From Bacteroidales bacterium UBA5072 (GTDB taxonomy: Bacteria > Bacteroidota > Bacteroidia > Bacteroidales > UBA10428): DNA of 64,000 nt. The stretch lies in NCBI GenBank assembly GCA_002415855.1, contig DIAS01000068.1:1132-65131 (forward strand), in the 5' to 3' direction. The notes beneath the pieces are model-generated. The model did no database searches and was not told the DNA's origin. It saw only the letters and a list, made by a program, of their open reading frames with translations. Within the stretch, counting starts at the first letter, position 1. The number at the start of each line of letters is the position of its first letter. Positions 42,782 through 52,413 of the stretch are shown here, piece by piece. Both the position numbers and the translations under genes were made by a program.

Positions 42782-43429
42782 ATGAAATCCATCGATTTAA
42801 AAGTAACCGTGCGCAAAAGCACAGGAAAGAAAGATGCCAAAATGCTCAGGAGAAACAATCAGGTACCCTGCGTGCTTTATGGCGGTAAGGAAAATCTGCA
42901 TTTTTATACTGAAGAAAGAGACTTCAAAGACCTTGTTTATACCCATCATGTATACCTGGTGAATCTCGACATTGAAGGCAAGAAGCACAAGGCTTTTATG
43001 AAGGAGATACAGTTCCATCCTGTATCGGACCGGTTGAACCACATTGATTTTATAGAAGTGAGTTCCGATAAGCCTGTTGTTATTGAGCTGCCAGTAGAAA
43101 TTACCGGGAGCTCCATCGGTATCCGGGCAGGTGGTAAGTTACGGCAACGTAAGAGACTCATAAAGGTTAAAGGATTAATAGAGCATTTACCCGATTCACT
43201 GGTAATTGATATTTCGGATCTCGATATCGGGCATTCTGTTCTTGCCGGCGATCTGAAATATCCTCATGTTGAGATTCTCGAATCTAATCGCGCTCTTGTT
43301 GTTGGTGTGATTTCTTCAAGAGTTGCCAAGGGTATGGAAGAAGGTGCTGAAGTTGCTGCTGCAGAAGGTGCTCCTGCTGCCGCTGCCGCTGCTGCACCCG
43401 CACCTGCGTCTGCAGAAACCAAGAAATAA
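42782..43429 (+). CDS. rplY: 50S ribosomal protein L25/general stress protein Ctc
   Basis: This is a 215-residue two-domain L25 (CTC type) that binds 5S rRNA. The N-terminal domain has RKSTGKKDAKMLRRNNQVP and LYGGKE; the middle part has FHPVSDRLNHIDFIEV, and the C-terminal domain contains IRAGGKLRQRKRLIKVKG and ISDLDIGHSVLAGDL. It ends in a low-complexity Ala/Pro tail. It lies 13 bases before pth and is likely co-transcribed with it. Confidence 0.95.
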   Translation: MKSIDLKVTVRKSTGKKDAKMLRRNNQVPCVLYGGKENLHFYTEERDFKDLVYTHHVYLVNLDIEGKKHKAFMKEIQFHPVSDRLNHIDFIEVSSDKPVVIELPVEITGSSIGIRAGGKLRQRKRLIKVKGLIEHLPDSLVIDISDLDIGHSVLAGDLKYPHVEILESNRALVVGVISSRVAKGMEEGAEVAAAEGAPAAAAAAAPAPASAETKK

Positions 43430-43442
43430 TAACTGAACTGCC

Positions 43443-44006
43443 TTGAAATACCTGGTTACCGGACTGGGTAATGTTGGTGACGAATACCACGAAACCCGTC
43501 ACAATATAGGATTTATGATACTGGATGCCCTTGCCGGGGCATCCAGTTTAACATTTTCCGACAGGAGATACGGCTTCACCGCAGAATACCGTTACAAAGG
43601 ACGCACCTTTGTTCTCCTGAAGCCGAATACCTATGTGAATCTTAGTGGGAAAGCCGTTAATTACTGGCTTCAGAAAGAATCCATACCTATAGAAAATCTT
43701 CTGGTGCTAGCCGATGATCTGGCCCTTCCTTTCGGCATCATCCGGCTTCGCCCCAGAGGTGGAGACGGTGGTCATAACGGATTGACCAGTATTATCGAAA
43801 TGCTGGGAACCCAGGAATTTGCACGACTCCGGTTTGGCATTGGCGGTAATTTCTCTTATGGGACCCAGGTTGATTATGTGTTAGGGAAATGGAGCACCGA
43901 TGAAGCTGCCAGGTTGCAGGAAAGAATTGATGTCTGTCACGAGATTATCCGGAGTTTTGGTGCTGTTGGTATCGACCGTACCATGAATGCTTTCAACAAT
44001 CGTTAA
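43443..44006 (+). CDS. pth: Peptidyl-tRNA hydrolase
   Basis: The enzyme frees tRNA from stalled peptidyl-tRNA. The 187-residue protein begins MKYLVTGLGNVGDEYHETRH, where the conserved Asn and the catalytic His are in GLGNVG and TRHN. KPNTYVNLSGKAV and DDLALPFG, then GDGGHNGLTSI, complete the family signature. The start codon is TTG: no ATG lies nearby, and the family N-terminus begins exactly at the TTG. It may be weakly translated or coupled to rplY. Confidence 0.94.
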   Translation: MKYLVTGLGNVGDEYHETRHNIGFMILDALAGASSLTFSDRRYGFTAEYRYKGRTFVLLKPNTYVNLSGKAVNYWLQKESIPIENLLVLADDLALPFGIIRLRPRGGDGGHNGLTSIIEMLGTQEFARLRFGIGGNFSYGTQVDYVLGKWSTDEAARLQERIDVCHEIIRSFGAVGIDRTMNAFNNR

Positions 44007-44045
44007 AGTTTTGTTAAATAGGCCGGTAGCTAAAGCTATTAATGT

Positions 44046-44053
44046 TAGCTTTG
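44046..44053 (+). promoter_or_regulatory. -7 box before the histidine kinase gene
   Basis: TAGCTTTG followed by C fits TAnnTTTG. Transcription would start near 44058, which supports the kinase start at 44072 rather than 44042. Confidence 0.5.
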
Positions 44054-44071
44054 CAAATCTTATCCATATTT

Positions 44072-45352
44072 ATGCGCCCGATTACTGTCAAGATTATTCT
44101 TTTGGTTTCATCACTCGCCCTGTTAGGTTTAGTTGTCACACAAACATTCTGGATCCGGGAAGAGATTATCCTCGGAAGAAGGCAATTTGATCACCGGGCC
44201 GACAATGCCTTGATGGATATCATGAATGAACTGCAGGATTATTCCGACAGTTCATCCCGCTTCCGTCCCAGAAATATGTCCTGTCCCGTTCCCGGAAAAA
44301 AGCGCGACATTCTGGATGTGCTTGATACGGCGCTTCTGGATGTTTTGGTAAAAAAGTATGTCGAATACCACCGCCTGGATTATCAATACAGCTATGCTGT
44401 CGTCAAAACCGTCAACGATTCGGTTATTTACAGATCGCGCGGATTCCCCATGATCAAGAGTTCTGTCAGGCCCTATAAAGCCTGTCTGAGTTGCATCTAC
44501 AAAGAGGCCTACTATCATCTCGCCCTTTACTTCCCCAGAAAGAACAAGGCCGTTTTTTTTGAACAGGGCATCTGGCTTGGCCTGACTATTCTCTTTCTGA
44601 CCATCATCACTTTTGGCGTGGCGGCGATTGTGATTACATACCTGAGACAAAAGAAACTGACAGAGATGAAGAATGATTTCATCAACAACATCACGCATGA
44701 ATTCAAGACGCCGGTTTCAACCATAGCTCTGGCTGCCGAAGTACTGATGAACCTGGAACCAAAATCGCTGCCCGAACGTGTAAAGCGTTACTCTAAAATC
44801 ATATTCGACGAAAATGCCAGGATGCAGCAACAGGTGGAACGCGTTTTGGAAATTGCCCAGCAGGATTACCATGATATTAAGCTGAACCCGGTTGAGCTGG
44901 ATGTACACGATTTGCTCAAAACCGTGATTCCTGCTCTGTGTTTTGAAAAGAGCGACAAGGATGTAAAGATCCATTACCAGTTCAAAGCCGCTCATCCGGT
45001 AATTTTTGCCGATAAGATGTATGTCACCGGAATTATTACCAACATCACTGAAAATGCCATCAAATATTCCGGCAATTCTCCCGAATTAACCGTCATTACC
45101 GACGATTATAAAGAGGGGATCCTTATCTCATTTGTTGACAATGGTATTGGCATGAGCCGGGAGTCGCTGAAACATGTCTTTGAGAAATTCTACCGGGTAC
45201 CCACCGGCAACATACATAATGTCAAGGGATTTGGTTTGGGCCTTTATTATGCAAGAACCATGGCGGAGGCCCATAACGGTAAAATTACAGCAACAAGTGA
45301 ATTGAACAAAGGCAGCAGGTTCGATGTTTATTTACCCGGGAATAGCCAATAA
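44072..45352 (+). CDS. Sensor histidine kinase
   Basis: This is a 426-residue membrane histidine kinase. Two membrane segments (about 6-25 and 167-190) frame a roughly 140-residue periplasmic region with no recognised domain. The HisKA His lies in FINNITHEFKTPVSTIAL, the N box in ITNITENAIKYSG, the G1 in VDNGIGMS and the G2 in GFGLGLYYARTMAE. The ATG at 44072 is preferred over 44042 because the promoter box lies between them. It is paired with the response regulator 18 bases downstream. The signal is unknown; the periplasmic part has a CLSC motif. Confidence 0.92.
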   Translation: MRPITVKIILLVSSLALLGLVVTQTFWIREEIILGRRQFDHRADNALMDIMNELQDYSDSSSRFRPRNMSCPVPGKKRDILDVLDTALLDVLVKKYVEYHRLDYQYSYAVVKTVNDSVIYRSRGFPMIKSSVRPYKACLSCIYKEAYYHLALYFPRKNKAVFFEQGIWLGLTILFLTIITFGVAAIVITYLRQKKLTEMKNDFINNITHEFKTPVSTIALAAEVLMNLEPKSLPERVKRYSKIIFDENARMQQQVERVLEIAQQDYHDIKLNPVELDVHDLLKTVIPALCFEKSDKDVKIHYQFKAAHPVIFADKMYVTGIITNITENAIKYSGNSPELTVITDDYKEGILISFVDNGIGMSRESLKHVFEKFYRVPTGNIHNVKGFGLGLYYARTMAEAHNGKITATSELNKGSRFDVYLPGNSQ

Positions 45353-45370
45353 TTCAAATACTGACCATTC

Positions 45371-46081
45371 ATGCCAAAGACAAAGGGACGGATATTGCTG
45401 GTGGAAGATGATAAGAACCTTGGCATTGTCCTCAGTGATTTCCTGGAAATGTCAGACTATCAGGTTAATCACAAAGAGAACGGACAGGACGGGCTTCATG
45501 AATTCTTTAAAGGATCCTATGACCTCGTTTTGCTTGATATCATGCTGCCGATGATTGACGGTTTCACAGTGGCAGAAGAAATACGGAAACATGACTCCGA
45601 GATCCCCATTGTTTTTATGACAGCCAAAGTCATGAAAGAAGATAAGATCAGGGGATTCAGGATCGGTGCAGATGACTATATCACCAAACCTTTCAGCACC
45701 GAGGAACTCAAACTCAGAATCCATGCAATTCTGAGAAGGGTGCAGGGCAAACCGGACATTTCTGCCAGATCGGCCCGATACATCATAGGGAAGTACTCCT
45801 TTGATTTTGCCAATCATCTTCTATCCTCTTCTTCCGGTGACAAGCGCCTTACTAAACGTGAAGCCGAACTTCTTCACCTGCTCTGCCTGAACATGAACCA
45901 GGTTCTGCGCAGGGAGGTCGCTTTAAAAACCATCTGGGGGGAGGATGACTACTTTATGGGCCGCAGCATGGATGTTTACATCACCAAACTCAGAAAACTG
46001 CTTGCCGGGGATCCGTCAGTTACCATTACCAATATCCACAATACAGGATTTAAGCTCGAAGTGAAAGACAATAACCAGTAA
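45371..46081 (+). CDS. OmpR-family response regulator
   Basis: This is a 236-residue cytoplasmic regulator. The receiver has the acidic pair in LVEDDKN, the phospho-acceptor Asp in LLDIMLPMIDG, the Thr in VFMTAK and the Lys in YITKPF. The C-terminal winged helix contains LTKREAELLHLLCLN and MDVYITKLRKLL. It follows the kinase gene by 18 bases and is its expected partner. Target genes cannot be read from the sequence. Confidence 0.94.
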   Translation: MPKTKGRILLVEDDKNLGIVLSDFLEMSDYQVNHKENGQDGLHEFFKGSYDLVLLDIMLPMIDGFTVAEEIRKHDSEIPIVFMTAKVMKEDKIRGFRIGADDYITKPFSTEELKLRIHAILRRVQGKPDISARSARYIIGKYSFDFANHLLSSSSGDKRLTKREAELLHLLCLNMNQVLRREVALKTIWGEDDYFMGRSMDVYITKLRKLLAGDPSVTITNIHNTGFKLEVKDNNQ

Positions 46082-46174
46082 TTCATGTAATGCTTCACGA
46101 AGTTTTTTGTTATCTTTCCGGCCTGCGAAACAGTCTTTTATTCACTGAATACTAACCAAGCTCTGTACCAGTCC

Positions 46175-47467
46175 ATGACCAAAGACCGTACTTCATTTCC
46201 TCCTGTATTCTGGATTGCCAACACGGTCGAGATTCTTGAGAGATTCGCCTATTATGGCATTTACATGGGATTCCCCATTTATTTTGCAACCCTGGGGTAT
46301 AAAACTGAACAGTTGGGATTAATCCAAGGATTGTTTCTTTTCATTTCCTACACTGTCCCTGTCTTCTCGGGCACCTTTGCCGACAAATACGGATTTAAAA
46401 AAATTCTTCTAATATCCTACCTGGCCTATCTTCCTTCTGTTTTGCTCCTTATTTTTACCAGGTCATTTTCAGGGATAGCCCTGTCAATGCTATGCATAGG
46501 ATTTGCAGCCGGAATCTTCAAGCCTCTCATATCAGGTACGGTACGGGTGGTGACCGATGGTACAAACCGCACGGTGGGTTTTGGAATTTTTTATGCCATG
46601 GTAAATATTGGGGCATCCTTTGGACCGCTTATCCTTGGTAACTTGAGAGCCGTTTCATGGGAAAATGCTTATATAGCTGCCGCTGTTGGCATAGGTATAA
46701 TGTTTTTTATAACCCTGATTTTCTATAAAGAACCTGAAAGGACACTCGAGGGAGAAACGCTGGCAAAAAAATTCAGGGGCATGGGCGAAACATTCTCCGA
46801 TATCAGATTTGTCAGTTTTCTGGTGATTCTGGGATTGTTTTTCTGGCTTCCTTTCTGGTCATTCTTTAATTTATGTTCCAAGTATGTCGAGACCCAACTT
46901 GATGGTGCAGCGCTATACAACGATATCAGAACCACACTCGGAACAGGTATTGCCAATTTCCTGTCAAAAGACTACGAAGGGACACGCAAGGTGCTTGGTG
47001 AAACCATTTCTCATACCGGATGGGTGATTATGGTATTTCAGGTATTTGTTGCCTGGATCTTCGAACGTTTCCGCACTATCCCTTCGTTCGTCTTCGGACT
47101 TTTTGTGCTGAGTATCGCATTTGGCTTTCTTGGTCTGGCCGGAATAACTAATCCGGCCTGGATCTTCCTCGGGATCTTTTTATTTGCCATCGGTGAAATG
47201 ATAACTTCTCCGCGCATTCAGGAGTATATAGCCTGGATTGCCCTTAAAGAAAAGGCAGGTTTGTACATGGGCTCCAATTTTCTTGCCGTTGGCATTGGCG
47301 GTTTCCTGAGCGGGGTGATTTATACGTCGCGCATTTACGACTATTTTGAACGGACCGGTCACACCGAATATCTGTGGTTGGTGCTGGGAACCCACACGCT
47401 CATCGGTATTATCGTTCTGGTATTATTCTCCAGATTTGCAGGACAATTCAGGGAACAGGAAATATGA
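46175..47467 (+). CDS. MFS transporter, POT/PTR-like
   Basis: This is a 430-residue inner membrane carrier with about 12 hydrophobic segments. TVEILERFAYYGIYMGFPIY near the N-terminus resembles the ExxERFxYYG motif of proton-dependent oligopeptide transporters, while the rest (FADKYGFKK in loop 2-3) fits a general MFS. There is an extra hydrophilic insertion of about 60 residues near residue 250. Substrate unknown; peptides are one guess. The antiporter follows 47 bases later. Confidence 0.82.
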   Translation: MTKDRTSFPPVFWIANTVEILERFAYYGIYMGFPIYFATLGYKTEQLGLIQGLFLFISYTVPVFSGTFADKYGFKKILLISYLAYLPSVLLLIFTRSFSGIALSMLCIGFAAGIFKPLISGTVRVVTDGTNRTVGFGIFYAMVNIGASFGPLILGNLRAVSWENAYIAAAVGIGIMFFITLIFYKEPERTLEGETLAKKFRGMGETFSDIRFVSFLVILGLFFWLPFWSFFNLCSKYVETQLDGAALYNDIRTTLGTGIANFLSKDYEGTRKVLGETISHTGWVIMVFQVFVAWIFERFRTIPSFVFGLFVLSIAFGFLGLAGITNPAWIFLGIFLFAIGEMITSPRIQEYIAWIALKEKAGLYMGSNFLAVGIGGFLSGVIYTSRIYDYFERTGHTEYLWLVLGTHTLIGIIVLVLFSRFAGQFREQEI

Positions 47468-47514
47468 CCTTTTTACATGGGTACAACCTTCAGGAACCGG
47501 ATAGATAACCAGCT

Positions 47515-49683
47515 ATGAAAAGGAATCAGCAGCTCCATATTATCCTGTTGGTTATTGGTTTGCTGGTTATCCTGTTGCCTTTCAGCAGAATTCATGCGAT
47601 GGGCACCGGCATCGTGCCTGATGGTATCACGAAAGACACTGTGGTCACGGCCGGGATCGACCTCCGGCATTTCACCGACAAGCTTTTGCAGTCGCCCGGT
47701 ATCCTGATCCTGCAACTGATCATCATCATGGTGATTGCACGGATAATGGGGTATCTCTTTCAGATCATCGGTCAGCCCCTGGTGATCGGGGAAATCGTTG
47801 CCGGGCTGCTCCTGGGTCCTTCTGTTTTAGGTGCCCTGGCTCCCGGGGTATCAGCATTTATTTTCCCCGGAAGTTCGATCAGCATACTCCAGCAACTCAG
47901 TCAGCTGGGCCTGATCTTCTTCATGTTCATTATCGGAATGGAACTTGATACGCAGTCATTCAAACGATCCGCCAATAAGGCCATGCTGATCAGTGTCGTA
48001 AGTATCGTTGTACCTTTTATTTCTGGCATCATTCTGGCCTATTATCTTGAGGGGGATTTCTCCCCCCGAGATGTGAATTTCAGCTCCTTTGCCCTTTTCA
48101 TGGGAACAACCATGTGTATTACGGCATTCCCTATCCTGGCACGGATAGTCCAGGAGCGTAAACTTACCAGAAAACCGGTAGGTATTATGGCCATCACGGT
48201 TGCAGCTATCGGTGATGTCGTTGCCTGGTGTATTCTGGCTGTCGTTATTGCCATTGTGAAATCAGGAGGTATCAGTCACTCCTTTCTGACCATTGGTCTT
48301 TCTGTTGTTTATATCTTTCTGATGTTCTCCGTCGTTAAGCCTTTCATGTACCGTCTTGGAAGAGTGTATGCAACACGTGAAACAATGGGCAAACCCATTG
48401 TTGCTTTCGTCTTCCTGCTCATCCTCATTTCATCCCTCATCACAGAGGCACTTGGCATACACGCTTTGTTCGGGGCTTTTATGGCTGGCGTGGTAATGCC
48501 GGAGAACCTGAGCTTCAAACGGGTATTTACAGAAAAAATAGAGGATGTTTCTCTTGTCATCCTGTTGCCGCTGTTTTTCGTTTCAACAGGACTCCGTACG
48601 GAGATTGGGCTTCTCAATTCGTGGCACCTCTGGTCTGTTTGTATCATCATTACCCTTACCGCTATCATCGGAAAATTTGGCGGAACGCTGATAGCCTCCA
48701 GATTCGTTGGTCTGAACTGGAAACATTCGCTTACCCTGGGTGTGCTTATGAACTCAAAAGGCCTGATGGAACTGATTGTCCTGAACATCGGCTATGACCT
48801 GGGTATACTGAGTCCTGAAGTTTTTGTCATGCTGGTGATCATGGCCCTGGCGACCACTTTGCTGACCGGTCCGGGATTAAACCTGATTGATGCCTTTCGT
48901 CCAAAAAGAGAATCCCAGATCTTACGCGATAAGAAATACAAGATCATGCTTTCTTTTGCCAATCCCAAGATGGGAGGAACCTTGCTAAACCTTACCCATC
49001 AGCTGATCTCTGCAAAAGCCTGTGATACTGTTTTCACCGCTTTGCACATTTCACCGCGAACCGATCTTTCGCCCGATGATGCCATTGTTTTCGAAAAGGA
49101 AAGCTTCACACCGGTACGTCGTTATGCTGAAAAAAACGGGCTCTCCCTGAGTACCCTATACCGCAATACCAATGACATACATGGTGAGATCCTGAAGAAC
49201 TGCAAATCAGAAAAGCCTGATTTTCTCATTGTGGGGAGTGCCAGATCAGTCTTCAGTACGGATATCCTGGGCGGTATTCTCAAACGGATCATCCATGAAG
49301 CAGTTTGTGATGTGCTGATTTTTAACGAACGGAGTTTTAATGAAATCCAATCGGTTTTAATTGTGTATTTCGGCAATGGTGACGAGTACCTTTTTGATTA
49401 TGCCCGCATGCTGAATCATAGCAGTGGCAGGAAGTTTTATGCTTACCACCGCGGTCTCGAGAACAAAGACAGCGCAGATGCCTTTAACAACTCGGGTATA
49501 CCTATTGTACCTGTTACAGGTAGCCTGTTGCAGCCTGCTTTTCTCCGGTCAGTAGACCTGGTGATGGTTTCAGAAACTAATTGGAAGGTACTTGAGGAAA
49601 AGTATAACCTGCCGCTCGGCCAATTTCCCTCGCTGCTGATCGTTCATAAGGGAAAGAATGGTAACAGGATCCTTGGCAATTAA
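47515..49683 (+). CDS. CPA2-family cation:proton antiporter with C-terminal USP-like domain
   Basis: This is a 722-residue membrane protein that exchanges Na+ or K+ for H+. A signal-like first segment (6-28) is followed by a Na_H_Exchanger domain of about 12 segments: IIGQPLVIGEIVAGLLLGPSV, FIIGMELD and TMCITAFPILARIVQE are typical of the KefB/GerN group. The C-terminal 270 residues form a soluble region with two universal-stress-like halves, but without a TrkA-N Rossmann motif. Ion choice is unknown. Confidence 0.88.
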   Translation: MKRNQQLHIILLVIGLLVILLPFSRIHAMGTGIVPDGITKDTVVTAGIDLRHFTDKLLQSPGILILQLIIIMVIARIMGYLFQIIGQPLVIGEIVAGLLLGPSVLGALAPGVSAFIFPGSSISILQQLSQLGLIFFMFIIGMELDTQSFKRSANKAMLISVVSIVVPFISGIILAYYLEGDFSPRDVNFSSFALFMGTTMCITAFPILARIVQERKLTRKPVGIMAITVAAIGDVVAWCILAVVIAIVKSGGISHSFLTIGLSVVYIFLMFSVVKPFMYRLGRVYATRETMGKPIVAFVFLLILISSLITEALGIHALFGAFMAGVVMPENLSFKRVFTEKIEDVSLVILLPLFFVSTGLRTEIGLLNSWHLWSVCIIITLTAIIGKFGGTLIASRFVGLNWKHSLTLGVLMNSKGLMELIVLNIGYDLGILSPEVFVMLVIMALATTLLTGPGLNLIDAFRPKRESQILRDKKYKIMLSFANPKMGGTLLNLTHQLISAKACDTVFTALHISPRTDLSPDDAIVFEKESFTPVRRYAEKNGLSLSTLYRNTNDIHGEILKNCKSEKPDFLIVGSARSVFSTDILGGILKRIIHEAVCDVLIFNERSFNEIQSVLIVYFGNGDEYLFDYARMLNHSSGRKFYAYHRGLENKDSADAFNNSGIPIVPVTGSLLQPAFLRSVDLVMVSETNWKVLEEKYNLPLGQFPSLLIVHKGKNGNRILGN

Positions 49684-49730
49684 GGATTGCAAGAAATGGC
49701 TGATGTCACTGTCAATCGCGAAAGTAGCTG

Positions 49731-50579
49731 CTAATCGACGGTAGCGGAGAAGGTATCTCCCTGTTCCAGGTCACCGGTTTTGTACCCTTTCAGGAACCAG
49801 CTCTTGCGCTGCTCAGAGGTGCCATGGGTAAATGCATCAGGTACAACATAGCCCTGCGATTGCATCTGGATACGGTCGTCACCAACTGCCGTGGCGGCAT
49901 TCATGGCTTCTTCAAGATCCCCCTCCTCCAGCACGTTCTTTGTTCTGTCGGCATAGTGTGCCCATACGCCTGCCATAAAATCGGCCTGCAGTTCAAGCCT
50001 TACCAGATTCCGGTTGTACTCAGCTTCTGATACCCTGCCGCGCATGTTGTTCAATTCGTCGGTTATCCCAAGCTGCTTCTGTACATGATGACCAACTTCA
50101 TGCGCAATGATATAGGCCATGGCAAAATCACCTTCTGCATCAAGCTTCTGCTGCAGATCCGCCAGAAATGACAGATCAATGTATACCTTTTCGTCTCCGG
50201 GACAGTAAAACGGACCGGTGGCGGAGGATGAATACCCGCAGGCCGATTCAACCGAATTGCTGAACAAGACCAGTGTGGGTTCCCGATAGGAGCGTCCGTC
50301 CTGTGCAAAAATATCATTCCAGATATCTTCCGTATCCTTTAATACAACTGACGCAAAATCAGCCAGTTCCTCTTCAGCCTGGACAACCGCCGGATCAGCA
50401 GCACCCTCGGTACCCTCTGACTGCAGGTTGTTCATGATCTCGGCAGGATTCCCGCCAAGTAACCATACAATGATGACAATGGCCAATGTTCCGATGCTGC
50501 CACCTGCAATCATCTTGCCGGAACTCATACCACGTCGGTCTTCAACGTTGCTGCTTTTTTCACGGCCCTTCCAACGCAT
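49731..50579 (-). CDS. Neutral zinc metallopeptidase (YpfJ family)
   Basis: This is a 282-residue protein of the YpfJ/zn_peptidase group with one N-terminal membrane anchor (about 27-42, GGSIGTLAIVIIVWLLGG). The zinc site is HEVGHHVQ, with the two His and the Glu, and a third ligand is expected in the later ELQADFMAGVWAH. It is probably periplasmic. The biological target is unknown. It stands alone between the antiporter (convergent) and tRNA-Val. Confidence 0.9.
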   Translation of the reverse strand: MRWKGREKSSNVEDRRGMSSGKMIAGGSIGTLAIVIIVWLLGGNPAEIMNNLQSEGTEGAADPAVVQAEEELADFASVVLKDTEDIWNDIFAQDGRSYREPTLVLFSNSVESACGYSSSATGPFYCPGDEKVYIDLSFLADLQQKLDAEGDFAMAYIIAHEVGHHVQKQLGITDELNNMRGRVSEAEYNRNLVRLELQADFMAGVWAHYADRTKNVLEEGDLEEAMNAATAVGDDRIQMQSQGYVVPDAFTHGTSEQRKSWFLKGYKTGDLEQGDTFSATVD

Positions 50580-50641
50580 GACAAGGAATGTTTAAGATAA
50601 TTCCAGAAAAGAAATCCGACTAAGAACGGATAAGAATGATG

Positions 50642-50716
50642 TGGGCATTACTGGATTCGAACCAGTGACCCCTACCCTGTCAAGGTAATGCTCTAAACCA
50701 ACTGAGCTAAATGCCC
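50642..50716 (-). tRNA. tRNA-Val (anticodon GAC)
   Basis: A 75-base minus-strand cloverleaf. The acceptor GGGCATT pairs perfectly with AATGCCC, the D arm has TAGCTCAGTTGG, the anticodon loop TTGACAG gives anticodon GAC (valine), and the T arm has GGTTCGAATCC. CCA is not encoded. It is a different isoacceptor from the one at 21332-21406. Confidence 0.96.
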
Positions 50717-50733
50717 ATCATATAGTAGTGCGA

Positions 50734-50763
50734 CAAAAATAACACAAAATTTTCAAAATCAAA
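50734..50763 (-). promoter_or_regulatory. Promoter of tRNA-Val(GAC)
   Basis: On the minus strand TTTG (50763-50760) and TATTTTTG (50741-50734) are 18 bases apart, one short of the consensus, and end 18 bases before the tRNA. Confidence 0.7.
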
Positions 50764-50821
50764 TTCCCAACCGGGAATGTAAATAAAATTACATTTTCAC
50801 GTATACAAAAAAAATGAATGT

Positions 50822-51853
50822 ATGAAAAGGATATATCTTACAGGAGCAGCTGTCATTGTCATGGTGCTGTGCAGCAGTTCCGCCTGGGTTAAGCTCACCC
50901 TTATCAGGCCTTCAGAGCTTGTTATGCCTGAAAATATAAGGACAATCGCCTTACTTGACAGGACAAAGCAAGAGGATAATTCCCAGAATAACCTTGAACA
51001 GGTTGTTACAGGTGAGTTTTTCAGGCAGGATGAGCAGGCTGTTCTTCAGGTTGCAGAAGGGTTTATTGATGCCTGTTCCGGCATGAACCGTTTTCAGCTG
51101 GTCCGAACAGCTGAAAGGTATACCAGCAATGGCACCAAGACAACCTTTCCTGAACCACTCGACTGGAATACGGTCTCCGATATCTGTAACAAATACCAGA
51201 CGGATGCCCTGTTTTCAGTTGAGATCTTTGATACGGATTTTCTGCTTTCGAACATGCCGGTCAGGATTGATGTGAAGGATGACCAGGGTAACATTTCTAC
51301 CAGACTCGAATTTAAGGCAACCGGTGTTGCCGTTATCAACATAGGCATCCGGCTGTATGATGCGGCTAACAGGGTAATACTCGACGAATATCATACAACC
51401 CACCGGCTCAATTTTGACGCTCAGGCAAATACCTTACAGGCTGCCATGAATCAGTTGCTTGACAAAGTTGAAGCCATTAACCAGGCAAGTTTTGACGCCG
51501 GTCTGGTGTACGGACAGCGAATTACTCCTACTTATTACAGGGTTACCCGGTATTTCTTTGATAAGCCCAAAAAGGAGCTGGGTGACGGGGTCAGATACTC
51601 GGAAGTTGCAGACTGGCAGGGTGCTATCAATTCGTGGCTTGAAGTGGTGGAAAAGGGCAACCGGAAGGATGCCGGCAGGGCTGCCTACAATATTGCCGTT
51701 GCTTACGAAGTACTGGGTGATCTGGAAGAGGCAAAAAAGTGGGCTGCCCGGTCACACACCGAGTTCGAGGAGAAAGATGCCGATGAGTATTACAGGTTGT
51801 TATCCGACCGGATCAGGGAGGAAGAGGTTGTTAAGGATCAACTTCCGGAGTAA
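50822..51853 (+). CDS. DUF6340 family exported protein
   Basis: This is a 343-residue exported protein of unknown function. A signal peptide (MKRIYLTGAAVIVMVLCSSSA) is followed by LTLIRPSELVMPENIRTIALLDR, which matches the Bacteroidota DUF6340 family. The C-terminal 90 residues have a TPR-like pair (WQGAINSWLEVVE, AAYNIAVAYEVLGDLEEAKKWA). It is convergent with DUF4924 (6 bases apart). Cell-envelope role is likely from the signal and repeats; nothing more can be said. Confidence 0.8.
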   Translation: MKRIYLTGAAVIVMVLCSSSAWVKLTLIRPSELVMPENIRTIALLDRTKQEDNSQNNLEQVVTGEFFRQDEQAVLQVAEGFIDACSGMNRFQLVRTAERYTSNGTKTTFPEPLDWNTVSDICNKYQTDALFSVEIFDTDFLLSNMPVRIDVKDDQGNISTRLEFKATGVAVINIGIRLYDAANRVILDEYHTTHRLNFDAQANTLQAAMNQLLDKVEAINQASFDAGLVYGQRITPTYYRVTRYFFDKPKKELGDGVRYSEVADWQGAINSWLEVVEKGNRKDAGRAAYNIAVAYEVLGDLEEAKKWAARSHTEFEEKDADEYYRLLSDRIREEEVVKDQLPE

Positions 51854-51859
51854 CAGTAC

Positions 51860-52402
51860 CTATAACTCCCGCTCCCCCCTCTCCACCTGCAAGAAGATCT
51901 GTGACAAGATCGCGAGCAGCCTGCTGAAAGAAGCCATGGCAACTTCCGTTTCCCGGCTCACCGATTGCTTTTTCAGGCGCAGCAGAAGCAATCCATATAA
52001 CGCATTCAGGCATGTCTCTATGTCACCTGCATCCGGATTGAGGGTTTTATTCCTGAATTCTTCAATGTAGTCCGATGCTTTCCGGGCTATCTCCTGGTAT
52101 TGTCTCTCCTCGTCATTGTTTAGCAGGCGGATATGCAGATCTGTCATCTCGGCCACCAGGGTTTTCAGTATACTTAAATGCCCCCTTTCCCTGATTCCTT
52201 CGCGGTACATCATCAACAACAGGTTGGCATACCAATCGCGCACTTCATTCTTGATCTTTGCCGGCTGGGAATACTGTGAAATAAGGTTCTCTTCGATCAG
52301 GTCGATGTTGAACTGATGGGCACGGATCAGGTCTTCCACCTGCCACATATACAAGATGTATTCTGCAATATTTGTTTTCCGTTTTTCCTGCGCGATCAGC
52401 AT
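51860..52402 (-). CDS. DUF4924 family protein
   Basis: This is an all-helical cytoplasmic protein of about 180 residues with no known function, seen in Bacteroidota. It begins MLIAQEKRKTNIAEYILYMW at the ATG; an in-frame GTG at 52414 overlaps the hslR stop by one to three bases. EDLIRAHQFN and REGHL-like charged helices follow. It is downstream of hslR in the same direction. Confidence 0.78.
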   Translation of the reverse strand: MLIAQEKRKTNIAEYILYMWQVEDLIRAHQFNIDLIEENLISQYSQPAKIKNEVRDWYANLLLMMYREGIRERGHLSILKTLVAEMTDLHIRLLNNDEERQYQEIARKASDYIEEFRNKTLNPDAGDIETCLNALYGLLLLRLKKQSVSRETEVAMASFSRLLAILSQIFLQVERGEREL

Positions 52403-52413
52403 CTCAATTGTCA

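Noticed and set aside
50642..50716. tRNA-Asp, because GTC appears in the plus-strand loop
   Set aside because: The cloverleaf is on the minus strand, where the anticodon reads GAC, valine.
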